From assembly GCF_016625195.1 (NCBI RefSeq), contig NZ_JACVUP010000013.1:124001-188000 (forward strand): 64,000 bases of DNA, read 5' to 3'. Positions 47,350 through 55,201 of the stretch are shown piece by piece. Position 1 is the stretch's first letter, and the number at the start of each line of letters is the position of its first letter. The position numbers were made by a program, and so were the translations under genes. The notes beneath the pieces are model-generated. The model ran no database searches. It was given only the letters and a program-made list of their open reading frames with translations, and was not told where the DNA came from. The stretch is from Erwinia sp. S63. Its GTDB lineage: Bacteria; Pseudomonadota; Gammaproteobacteria; Enterobacterales; Enterobacteriaceae.

Positions 47350-48054
47350 ATGACTTATTGTGTGGCAATGCGTTTATCGTCAGGGATGATTTTTGTATCG
47401 GATTCACGCACCAACGCGGGCGTCGATCATATTTCCTCGTTCCGCAAATTACACGTGTTTCAGGTGGATGATGAACGCACGCTGGTGCTGCAAAGCGCAG
47501 GTAATCTGGCGACCACGCAAAGCGTGATGAGTTTGCTCAGACGTAATAACCACGACAGCGATCAGCCCAATCTGCTGAATGGGCGCTCGCTGTATGACAT
47601 TGCGCTGCTGGTGGGGGAAACCCTGCGTGAGGTGATCAAGCGTGATGGCGAAGAGTTTGGCGGCACGCTGCTGTTAGGTGGACAGATTCGCGGTGAAGAG
47701 CCGCGCCTGTTCCAGATCTATCCGCAGGGCAACTTTATCGAAGCCAGCGTCGATACGCCGTATTTCCAGATTGGTGAAAGCAAGTACGGCAAGCCGATTA
47801 TTGACCGCGTACTGCGTTATGAAACGCCGCTTAGCCAGGCGATGCAGTGCGCGCTAATTTCCATGGACTCGACGCTGGCGAGTAATATTTCAGTAGGCCT
47901 GCCGCTGGATGTGATGGTGTACCGCACCGATAGCTTCAGCGATAACGAGCAGCATCATATTACCGATCAACACCCCTACTTTTCGCAGATCCGTCAGCTG
48001 TGGAGTAAAGGATTGTTGAGTGTGTTCTCACAATTGCCGCCGTTAAAACTTTAA
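47350..48054 (+). CDS. Anbu, proteasome-type N-terminal-threonine peptidase
   Basis: A 234-residue homologue of the proteasome beta/HslV fold, known as Anbu or BPH. The ATG at 47350 places Thr as the second residue, so removal of Met exposes the nucleophile; with Thr as 1, Asp17 (SDSRTNAGVD) and Lys32 (FRKLHVF) match the proteasome catalytic set. GTG at 47344 would add two residues and hide the threonine, so it is rejected. Anbu forms large ring or helical assemblies; peptide-bond cleavage has been hard to show. It is the last gene of a set with ATP-grasp, alpha-E and transglutaminase genes. No terminator was seen in the following 237 bases. Confidence 0.93.
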   Translation: MTYCVAMRLSSGMIFVSDSRTNAGVDHISSFRKLHVFQVDDERTLVLQSAGNLATTQSVMSLLRRNNHDSDQPNLLNGRSLYDIALLVGETLREVIKRDGEEFGGTLLLGGQIRGEEPRLFQIYPQGNFIEASVDTPYFQIGESKYGKPIIDRVLRYETPLSQAMQCALISMDSTLASNISVGLPLDVMVYRTDSFSDNEQHHITDQHPYFSQIRQLWSKGLLSVFSQLPPLKL

Positions 48055-48291
48055 CCGCTCACGCACGATGCATCGGGCGGTGCCATATCATCGATAAGTG
48101 CTTGTCTTTTCAGGGGCGGCTTGTGCCGCTCGCTGGCTCGACAATCCTCTGTACGGTTCGCTAGCGGCGCCATTACTGGCTAACTCCCTGCGTTTCCCCC
48201 CGTTATTTCCGTTTCGCTTTCTCACTGGTCATAAATCTGAAAACAAGCCTGTTTAACTTCGGTGCCATAAACCTCTGCGCACAAAAGGTGA

Positions 48292-50049
48292 ATGATGTTT
48301 TCTGTTGATCAGCTTCTCGATACTTACTGGCCAGGCCATCAACCCGCGAACTGGCAGAAACGCCTGGTTAAATGGGCGGTTCGCGAACATGAATTCCAAT
48401 CTTTTGCTGACCGTTATCGCCACCTGAAAGGGGTGGATATGGTCGAGCAAGTGCTGGAGCACCTGGACGTGCGCTGTGAATTGAGTGAACGCGATCTGGA
48501 GCTGATCCCAACCAGCGGTCCGGTGGTGATTGTCGCCAACCATCCGCTCGGTGCGCTGGACGGACTGGCGCTGCTGGCGGCCGTGTCTCAGGTGCGTCGT
48601 GACGTGAAAATCGTCGCCAACCGTATGCTGATGATGCTGGAGCCAATCAACAACCTGATGTTGCCAGTGGATAACATGGGCAACCGCACCAGTCGCGAAC
48701 AGCTGACGCGTATGCAGCAGCATCTCGATAATCAGGGAGCATTAATCATCTTCCCAGCGGGTGAAGTCTCTCGCCTCTCCAGCCGTGGCGTGCGTGACAA
48801 CCGCTGGCACCACAGCTTCCTGCGTCTGGCCGCCCGCGCACGCGCGCCGATTGTACCGGTGCACGTAGTGGGACGTAACAGTCTGGCTTTCTATGCCGCC
48901 GCTAAAATTGCCTCACCGCTGGCACTGATGATGCTGGTGCGCGAGATGTTCCGTCAGCGCGGTTCGCGCATCAAACTGCACATCGGCGAGCAGATTCCGT
49001 TCGCCAACTGGCACGATGGCCATACGCCGGGCAAAGAGCTGGCAAAACGGCTGCGCAAACACTTATACCGCATCGGTCAGGGGCGGCGTGGCTTGTTCCT
49101 GACCGAAGCGGCGATTGCCCGTCCGGAAGATCGTGCCGAGCTGAAAAAAGCGCTGATGGAGAGTGAGCGTCTCGGCTCGCTGCCGGATGGCAAGCAGATT
49201 TATCTGTGGCGACGCAACGGTGCCACCTGGGTGCCGCTGCTACGTGAGCTGGGTCGCCTGCGTGAAATCGCCTTCCGCGCGGTGGGCGAGGGCAGTGGCC
49301 GCCGCCGCGATCTCGATAAATACGATGACGATTACTATCACCTGATTTTGTGGGATGACGACGCGCTGGAGATCGTTGGCGCTTATCGCTTTATTCCGGG
49401 AGCCGAGCAGCTGGAGCGTCGTGGTCTGGAAGGCATCTACAGCGACAGCCTGTTCCACTACGACGAGCGTATGCTACCGATCATCAATCAGGGCCTGGAG
49501 CTGGGTCGCAGCTTTATCCAGCCTGCCTACTGGGGCAAACGCGGCCTGGATTATCTGTGGATGGGCATTGGTGCCTATATCGCCAAATACCCGGAAACCC
49601 GCTACCTGTTTGGCCCGGTATCGATCTCTGGCGGTATGCCGCTGGCGGCGCGCGATCTGCTGGTGGCGTTCTACCGCATGTACTTCCCCACCGAGCTGCC
49701 GCTGGCAAAATCGCGCCGTCCGTATCCGGCTTCGCTGCCGGAAGTGCTGGCGCAGTTTACCGGCGATAATTATGCGGAAGACTTGCGTCGTCTGAAGCAT
49801 CTGTTGGCGAATCTTGGCACCGCGATTCCCACGCTCTACAAGCAGTACTCCGAAGTGTGTGAGCCTGGCGGCGTGCAGTTCATCGATTTCGGCAGCGATC
49901 CCGATTTCAACAACTGTATCGACGGGTTGGTGCTGGTGGATCTGTCACGCGTGAAGCCATCACGCTATGAGCGCTATATCGGCATGCATCTGCAGGCTGA
50001 AAGCGTCGAGTCAGCAGCTTCGGCAACCCGCCACGCAGGGTTGGTTTAG
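48292..50049 (+). CDS. olsF: Bifunctional acyltransferase, OlsF-like ornithine-lipid synthase
   Basis: A 585-residue two-domain protein. The N-terminal half is a PlsC/hemolysin-type acyltransferase (NHPLGALDG with His84 and Asp90; FPAGEVSR). The C-terminal half (about 310-560) is a GNAT-like acyl-ACP-dependent domain related to OlsB (REIAFRAVGEGSGRRRDLDKYDDDYYHLILWDD, AYRFIPG, SRSFIQPAYWGKRGLDYLWMGIG-like GRSFIQPAYW). This order is that of OlsF, which performs both the N- and O-acylation that make ornithine lipids in Serratia. It would provide phosphorus-free membrane lipids. AAGG precedes the ATG. It is transcribed alone. Confidence 0.8.
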   Translation: MMFSVDQLLDTYWPGHQPANWQKRLVKWAVREHEFQSFADRYRHLKGVDMVEQVLEHLDVRCELSERDLELIPTSGPVVIVANHPLGALDGLALLAAVSQVRRDVKIVANRMLMMLEPINNLMLPVDNMGNRTSREQLTRMQQHLDNQGALIIFPAGEVSRLSSRGVRDNRWHHSFLRLAARARAPIVPVHVVGRNSLAFYAAAKIASPLALMMLVREMFRQRGSRIKLHIGEQIPFANWHDGHTPGKELAKRLRKHLYRIGQGRRGLFLTEAAIARPEDRAELKKALMESERLGSLPDGKQIYLWRRNGATWVPLLRELGRLREIAFRAVGEGSGRRRDLDKYDDDYYHLILWDDDALEIVGAYRFIPGAEQLERRGLEGIYSDSLFHYDERMLPIINQGLELGRSFIQPAYWGKRGLDYLWMGIGAYIAKYPETRYLFGPVSISGGMPLAARDLLVAFYRMYFPTELPLAKSRRPYPASLPEVLAQFTGDNYAEDLRRLKHLLANLGTAIPTLYKQYSEVCEPGGVQFIDFGSDPDFNNCIDGLVLVDLSRVKPSRYERYIGMHLQAESVESAASATRHAGLV

Positions 50050-50066
50050 GCGGCACAGGTTATTAC

Positions 50067-50137
50067 GCAGACGGGGACCGCTTAGGGAAGGGCGGTCCTT
50101 GCGTCGCTAGCGCGGTCCCCTCATGTCGTTCGTCTGC
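50067..50137. repeat. Nested inverted repeat downstream of olsF
   Basis: Outer arms GCAGACG (50067-50073) and CGTCTGC (50131-50137) enclose inner arms GGGGACCGC (50073-50081) and GCGGTCCCC (50112-50120). The nesting gives a 16-pair stem with a bulge. No T run follows. It may be a repeat element or a structure that protects the mRNA end. Confidence 0.5.
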
Positions 50138-50206
50138 CAGAAGGACCGGCAGCTACAGAGGTGCTATGCCAGCGCCAGCGAACATATAAAATCACTCATC
50201 AGAGCA

Positions 50207-50425
50207 CTATTGATTAGGACGTTCGGGTAACACTTTCCCAATAAGATAAACAACAAAAACTGACAGGCTAATGGCAATTATTCGCTCATGCCATGTTTCA
50301 TAGTGGAAAAACCAGTAACAGCAAAGTAACACTAAAGCGCCACCGAGTATCGAACCGGAAGCCTCAATCAAGCTATACATGACGCGCTTTCCCATTCGCA
50401 TTTTAGGGGGGTTATCTTTTTGCAT
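50207..50425 (-). CDS. Small two-helix membrane protein, possible immunity protein
   Basis: A 72-residue protein with two predicted membrane helices (residues about 19-41 and 49-65) and charged ends. It is not recognised. Its start lies 14 bases inside the end of the upstream 216-residue gene, in a different frame, so translation is probably coupled. The region is clearly more AT-rich than its surroundings. A small membrane protein immediately after a hydrophobic orphan protein is the layout of pore-forming effector/immunity pairs, but this is only an inference. Confidence 0.6.
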   Translation of the reverse strand: MQKDNPPKMRMGKRVMYSLIEASGSILGGALVLLCCYWFFHYETWHERIIAISLSVFVVYLIGKVLPERPNQ

Positions 50426-51062
50426 TTATTTCACTCTCTATCATATCCAATATCCTCTCAAATGCTGGTTGTCCCTGGGTTTTTTTTACTTTTAACGCCT
50501 CGACGAAAGGATTCAAAGCAGGTTCGACAAGGAAGTAAAGTAGGTCTAAATCGCGAGAGCGTAATGCATTATAAATTTCAGGATTGTACTGCTGAAGGCG
50601 CTCTGAAGTATAAATACATCGCTCGACCATACCACCTATTAGCAAAGTATTACCTATGATGCCCCCGCGAAGCGTGATGAGGAAGGAACTACGTTGCGCG
50701 ATTATCGATGCAATTTTTCCAGCTATAAGGGAGTTGGTTATTGTTCTTCCCGCTACTGAAGATATTGTCTTGCTGTAAATGATGTTTTGCTTTGATTCAG
50801 GAACACTTTTATTAAAAGCATTAAGAACTGTTTCAATTGTTTTCATGAAATTATGATTTTCTAGAATTCCATGTCGAATAGCTGACATCATTCTGATTCG
50901 TTCTGTTTCTCGATGATTGCGGCTATCTGTGTCAATAAATCCATATGCGAGATATCCAATGTCAGTGGGGACTGACAAAATTCCATCTATAAAACCCAGG
51001 GCAGACTCCGGAGATAATATTATTTTTGCGATTCGTTTGGCTATTTCCTGATAACTTCTCAT
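50412..51062 (-). CDS. Unknown protein with a hydrophobic Gly/Ile-rich middle, possible membrane-acting effector
   Basis: A 216-residue protein that I do not recognise. Residues 1-20 are basic (QEIAKRIAKIILSP), 20-50 include an amphipathic FIDGILSVPTDIGYLAYGFID segment, and residues about 105-150 are hydrophobic and glycine-rich (SVAGRTITNSLIAGKIASII, then FLITLRGGIIGNTLLIGGMV), the type of stretch that inserts into membranes. There is no signal peptide. The ATG at 51062 follows AAAGGA by eight bases and is preferred over one 33 bases upstream. With the downstream 72-residue protein it forms a two-gene AT-rich cassette between olsF and the ABC operon. Confidence 0.6.
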   Translation of the reverse strand: MRSYQEIAKRIAKIILSPESALGFIDGILSVPTDIGYLAYGFIDTDSRNHRETERIRMMSAIRHGILENHNFMKTIETVLNAFNKSVPESKQNIIYSKTISSVAGRTITNSLIAGKIASIIAQRSSFLITLRGGIIGNTLLIGGMVERCIYTSERLQQYNPEIYNALRSRDLDLLYFLVEPALNPFVEALKVKKTQGQPAFERILDMIESEINAKR

Positions 51063-51374
51063 TATTAAAGTCCTTTTTAAATGCCATGGGTGCAAAAATT
51101 TTTGTCAGGGGTATTCTATACGGAGAAAAGATTTTGATGCCAGTTTTAGCTTGATAATTTTCATCCGTCCTGGGTTGGATAAGGAGCCATGTGGATATAT
51201 AAAGTCGCACAAATTAATTAGAAAAATGGTCAATATATTCAATTATATAACTAATAAAATCCTCTCATATTTAGATTTGCCTTTCTTATTCGTACAATGA
51301 CAACGTTAATGTCACGGGATCGTCATCTGATTGTCGTAGGGTCTTAGCCGGACTGTCAGATAAAGGCCAGAAAC
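51063..51374. other. AT-rich divergent promoter region
   Basis: A 312-base gap between the unknown cassette (minus) and the ABC operon (plus). It is strongly AT-rich on the left and returns to normal composition near 51310. It should hold both promoters. No gene or terminator is seen. A degenerate direct repeat near 51320-51337 is reminiscent of a PHO box. Confidence 0.5.
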
Positions 51375-52442
51375 ATGGCAACGATCACACTTCGCGGGTT
51401 GAGCAAAGCCTTTGCTGCCCAGCCGGTACTTCAGGATATCTCGCTGCAGATTGCGCAGGGAGAGTTCATCGCCGTTCTGGGTCCTTCGGGCTGCGGCAAA
51501 ACCACCTTATTACGTCTGCTGGCGGGCTTTGAAACCGCTGATGCCGGTGAAATCCACGTCGGCGAGCGCTGCTTTGCTGCGCCGGGCGTGCACCTGCCAC
51601 CAGAAGATCGCCAGCTCGGCGTGGTGTTCCAGAGCTATGCGCTGTGGCCACATATGACGGTGGCGGAAAACGTCGCCTACAGCCTGAAAGTCAACGGCGT
51701 GGCGCGCCATGAGCGTGACAGCCGCACGCAGCAAGCGCTGGAACTGGTGGGATTAGAAAACTTTGCCTCGCGCCGTCCCGCCGATCTTTCCGGTGGACAG
51801 CGTCAGCGTGTGGCGTTAGCCCGCTGTCTGGTCGCCAAACCGACGCTGGTGCTGCTCGACGAACCGCTGGCCAACCTCGATGTGCATCTGCGCGCCACCA
51901 TGGAAGAGGAGTTTCGCCGCTTCCATCGCCACAGCCACGCCACCTTGCTCTACATCACCCACGATCAGCACGAAGCGATGGCCTTGGCCGACCGCATTGT
52001 CGTGATGGATGGCGGCCGCGTGATGCAGTTCGCCACGCCGCAAACCCTGTGGCGTGAACCGGCGAATGAAATGGTGGCGGGATTTATCGATGACGGCAAA
52101 GTGCTGCCGGTCAGCGATATTGAACCGATCGGCGAGGGCAAAGCGCTTGCCACGCTGTGCGGCCTGCGTGCCACCTTGCGCTGCGCACCAGACCAACGCC
52201 CGATGCCCCACGGCAAAGCCAGTTTTCACGCTATAGATTTCCACCTCGCTGAGCCGGGTGAACCGCAGTTTGCGGCACGCGTGCAGCGAGTGATCTATCG
52301 CGGCAGCCATTACCAGATTGATGTTGCACCCATCGAGGCACCAGACCACAGCATCACGCTGCATCTGGCCGATGCCGCTTTACCCGTTGTTGACGCGACC
52401 CTTGGTGTGGCGCTGCGCGACGGTTGGATTCTTCCTTCATAA
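51375..52442 (+). CDS. ABC importer ATPase (FbpC/AfuC/PhnT-type)
   Basis: A 355-residue ATPase of the family feeding iron(III), spermidine/putrescine, phosphonate or sugar-phosphate importers. Walker A is GPSGCGKTT (about 36-44), the Q loop VFQSYALWPHMTV, the signature LSGGQRQRVALAR and Walker B LVLLDEPLANLD, followed by a switch histidine in YITHDQHEA. The C-terminal TOBE domain (about 240-355) is complete. It is the first of four genes; the binding protein starts 24 bases after its stop. Confidence 0.9.
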   Translation: MATITLRGLSKAFAAQPVLQDISLQIAQGEFIAVLGPSGCGKTTLLRLLAGFETADAGEIHVGERCFAAPGVHLPPEDRQLGVVFQSYALWPHMTVAENVAYSLKVNGVARHERDSRTQQALELVGLENFASRRPADLSGGQRQRVALARCLVAKPTLVLLDEPLANLDVHLRATMEEEFRRFHRHSHATLLYITHDQHEAMALADRIVVMDGGRVMQFATPQTLWREPANEMVAGFIDDGKVLPVSDIEPIGEGKALATLCGLRATLRCAPDQRPMPHGKASFHAIDFHLAEPGEPQFAARVQRVIYRGSHYQIDVAPIEAPDHSITLHLADAALPVVDATLGVALRDGWILPS

Positions 52443-52466
52443 CGTTCAAACCTTAGGGAAATTGCT

Positions 52467-53456
52467 ATGCGCACGTCTTTTAACGCTTTGATGTTAGCCA
52501 GTGGATTAGTGTTCACCGCCGCCAGCCACGCTGAAGAGGCGCCGTCGGGTAAGCTGGTGATCTACACCTCGCAGGCGCCGGAAATCGCGCAGCAAACTGT
52601 GGACGCGTTCAAAGCCGCGTACCCGAAAGTCGAAGTGGAGTGGACGCGTAACGGCACCACGCAGCTGATGAACGTGCTGCAGACCGAAATGATGAGCGGC
52701 GGCGCCAAGCCGGATGTGCTGCTGATTGCCGATGCCATCAACCTTGGCGCGCTGAAAAATCAAAACCAGCTGTACAGCTACAAAGATGCGCCACTGAGCC
52801 ACATCAATCCGTCGTTCTACGACAAAGACAAAACCTTCTTTGGCACCAAAATCATCGCCACGGTGATTGCCTATAACACCCAGCACGCACAGCCGATTGA
52901 TAGCTGGAACGCGCTGGCGGTAGAGGCCAATAAAGGTCAGATCGCCATGCCAAGTCCGCTCTACTCCGGCGCGGCGCTGTACAAGCTGCACACCGATATC
53001 AACACGCCGACTATCGGCTGGAACTTCTACAAGAAGCTGGCAGCGATTGGCGTGGCACCGCAGGGCGGCAACGGCCCGGCGCTGAAAGCGGTCGCCAGCG
53101 GACTGGATAAGTACGGCATCATCACGGACGCGGACGTGATTCTGGCGAAGAAAAAAGGCTCGCCGGTGGATCTGGTGTACCCGAAAGAGGGCGTCTCTTA
53201 CGTGACTGAGCCGGTAGCGATCATGAAGTCGGTGCACAACCTGCCCGCCGCCAAAGCTTTCGTGAACTTTATGCTGTCTGAGCAAGGCCAAAAGCTGGTG
53301 GTCGAGCAGGGTAACCGTCCGGTGGACGATCGTGTTTCTGCGCCGGCCGGCTTTACGCCAATCAACAAAATCAAACTGCTGACCCCTGACGTGGCGAAAG
53401 CTATCAAGGAAGATGCGACGGTGCGCGATCAGTTCACCGCAATGTTTGGCGGCTAA
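52467..53456 (+). CDS. ABC importer periplasmic binding protein (FbpA/AfuA-type)
   Basis: A 329-residue exported binding protein with a signal peptide cleaved after AASHA. LVIYTSQAPEIAQQTVDAFKAAYP is the N-terminal strand-helix of the iron/phosphonate-binding cluster; KPDVLLIADAINLG, IIATVIAYNT and EQGNRPVDDRV are also typical. The tyrosine pair that chelates iron in true FbpA was not clearly placed, so an anionic ligand such as an aminophosphonate or phosphate ester is at least as likely. AGGGAAATTGCT precedes the ATG. Confidence 0.88.
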   Translation: MRTSFNALMLASGLVFTAASHAEEAPSGKLVIYTSQAPEIAQQTVDAFKAAYPKVEVEWTRNGTTQLMNVLQTEMMSGGAKPDVLLIADAINLGALKNQNQLYSYKDAPLSHINPSFYDKDKTFFGTKIIATVIAYNTQHAQPIDSWNALAVEANKGQIAMPSPLYSGAALYKLHTDINTPTIGWNFYKKLAAIGVAPQGGNGPALKAVASGLDKYGIITDADVILAKKKGSPVDLVYPKEGVSYVTEPVAIMKSVHNLPAAKAFVNFMLSEQGQKLVVEQGNRPVDDRVSAPAGFTPINKIKLLTPDVAKAIKEDATVRDQFTAMFGG

Positions 53457-53458
53457 GC

Positions 53459-55201
53459 ATGAGCGTGGTGAGCAACGAATGGCGTAACGCGACGCGTGGC
53501 GGCCAACGCTGGCGTCTCAACAGCGAAAAGCTGATCCTGGCGCTTATGGTGCTGCTGATTGGTTTGCTGTCTGTCGCGCCGCTGCTGCGACTGGTGTGGA
53601 CGGCGATTGCCCCTCAGGGCGTGCCGGATATGGCTCGGTTAACGCGCCTGATTGCCAGCGACCGCGTGCTGATTGCCAGCGGTAATACGTTGCTCATCGC
53701 TTTTAGCTCGACCCTGATTTCGGTGCTGCTCGGTACCGCCGCCGCCTGGCTGGTGGCGCTGAGCGATTTGCGCGCCAAAACCGCCTGGGTGTTTGCCTTT
53801 ATCCTGCCGCTGATGATTCCGCCGCAGGTCACGGCGCTGGCGTGGCTGCAGGCGCTGGCACCGTCCAGCCCGTTAGCGCTGCTGTTTGGTTCGCTCGGGT
53901 TGCCGTGGTTTGCGCCCGGCGAACAGCCGCTCTATTCAATGAGTGGCATCATACTGCTGCTCGGTACACATAACGCGCCACTGGTGTTTCTCACCGTGCG
54001 CGCCGGATTACGGCGCTTGCCAGCTGATTTAGTCGAAGCGGCGCAGATCAGCGGCGCCTCCAGGATGCGCGTGCTGTTCACCATTATTCTGCCGCTGGCA
54101 CGCCCGGCGATTTTTGCCGGAGCCGCACTGACCTTTGTCGCCGCTGCCGGTAACTTCGGTATTCAGGCTATGCTCGGTATTCCCGCCCGTGTGCCGACGC
54201 TGATCACGCTGGTCTATCAGCAGCTCAATGGCATTGGTCCGAGTGCCTTACCCAATACCGCCGTTTACGCGCTGCTGATTGCAGTGATCACGTTAGCGGG
54301 CATGGCGGCCAGCGCCTGGCTCGGTGGTCGCCACGATGTGCGTGTCAACGGTGCGCCGCGCCTGTGGCAGCAACCGTTAGGGCGCGGACGGTTGGCGATT
54401 GAGGGAACGGCCTGGCTGTGGATGGTGCTGACGCTGCTGCTGCCGGTCAGTGCGCTGCTGATTACCGCTCTCACCAGTGGATATGGTCAGGCATTGACAT
54501 GGCAAACCCTGACGCTGGAAAACTTCCGCAGCGCGCTGTGGGGCTATCCGGCGGTGCGCCACGCCTTTATGACCAGCCTCGGATTGACCTCGCTGGCGGC
54601 AATTATTTTGACCTCCACCGCGCTGTTCCTGGCGTATTTCCTCAGCTGGCGACGGACCAAACTGGTGCGCGGCCTGTGGCTGGCCAGTGAACTCACCTAT
54701 GCCTTGCCGGGCATTGTCACCGGTGTCGCCGCGATGCTGTTCTTTCTGCGCCCGCTGCCGATAATCAATGTGTCGCTGTATGGCACGGTGTGGATCATCC
54801 TCGCCGCGTATCTGGCGAACTTCCTTGCGCTGGTGCTGCGTCCGACGCTGGCGGGCTTCGCGCAACTGGAACCGGCGCTCGATGAGGCAGCACGCTTGTG
54901 TGGTGCCAGCTTTATGCGCCGCATGCGCGATATTTTACTGCCGCTGGCTGCGCCTTCTGCGCTGGCGGGCACGGTGCTGGTGTTCCTCACCGCACTGAAT
55001 GAAATCCAGGTTTCGGTATTGCTGGTCACCTCGCAAACCCAGACCATCGGACCCACCATCGTGTTCCTTGACGAAGGGGGCTCCGCCTCGCTGGCGGCCG
55101 CGGTAGGCTGCCTGATGATTCTGGTCGTGTGTTTGCTGATGGGATTGGCAACGCGGCTGGCGCGGCGTCTGCCGCAAGGGGTTTTACCATGGCAAGCTTA
55201 A
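53459..55201 (+). CDS. ABC importer double-length permease (FbpB-type)
   Basis: A 580-residue permease made of two fused halves, each with six membrane helices and one EAA loop (VEAAQISGASRMRVLFTIILPLARPAIFAG around 200; DEAARLCGASFMRRMRDILLPLAAPSALAG near 490). The double form allows a single protein to replace the usual dimer. It starts two bases after the binding-protein stop and overlaps the next gene by 13 bases. Confidence 0.9.
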   Translation: MSVVSNEWRNATRGGQRWRLNSEKLILALMVLLIGLLSVAPLLRLVWTAIAPQGVPDMARLTRLIASDRVLIASGNTLLIAFSSTLISVLLGTAAAWLVALSDLRAKTAWVFAFILPLMIPPQVTALAWLQALAPSSPLALLFGSLGLPWFAPGEQPLYSMSGIILLLGTHNAPLVFLTVRAGLRRLPADLVEAAQISGASRMRVLFTIILPLARPAIFAGAALTFVAAAGNFGIQAMLGIPARVPTLITLVYQQLNGIGPSALPNTAVYALLIAVITLAGMAASAWLGGRHDVRVNGAPRLWQQPLGRGRLAIEGTAWLWMVLTLLLPVSALLITALTSGYGQALTWQTLTLENFRSALWGYPAVRHAFMTSLGLTSLAAIILTSTALFLAYFLSWRRTKLVRGLWLASELTYALPGIVTGVAAMLFFLRPLPIINVSLYGTVWIILAAYLANFLALVLRPTLAGFAQLEPALDEAARLCGASFMRRMRDILLPLAAPSALAGTVLVFLTALNEIQVSVLLVTSQTQTIGPTIVFLDEGGSASLAAAVGCLMILVVCLLMGLATRLARRLPQGVLPWQA

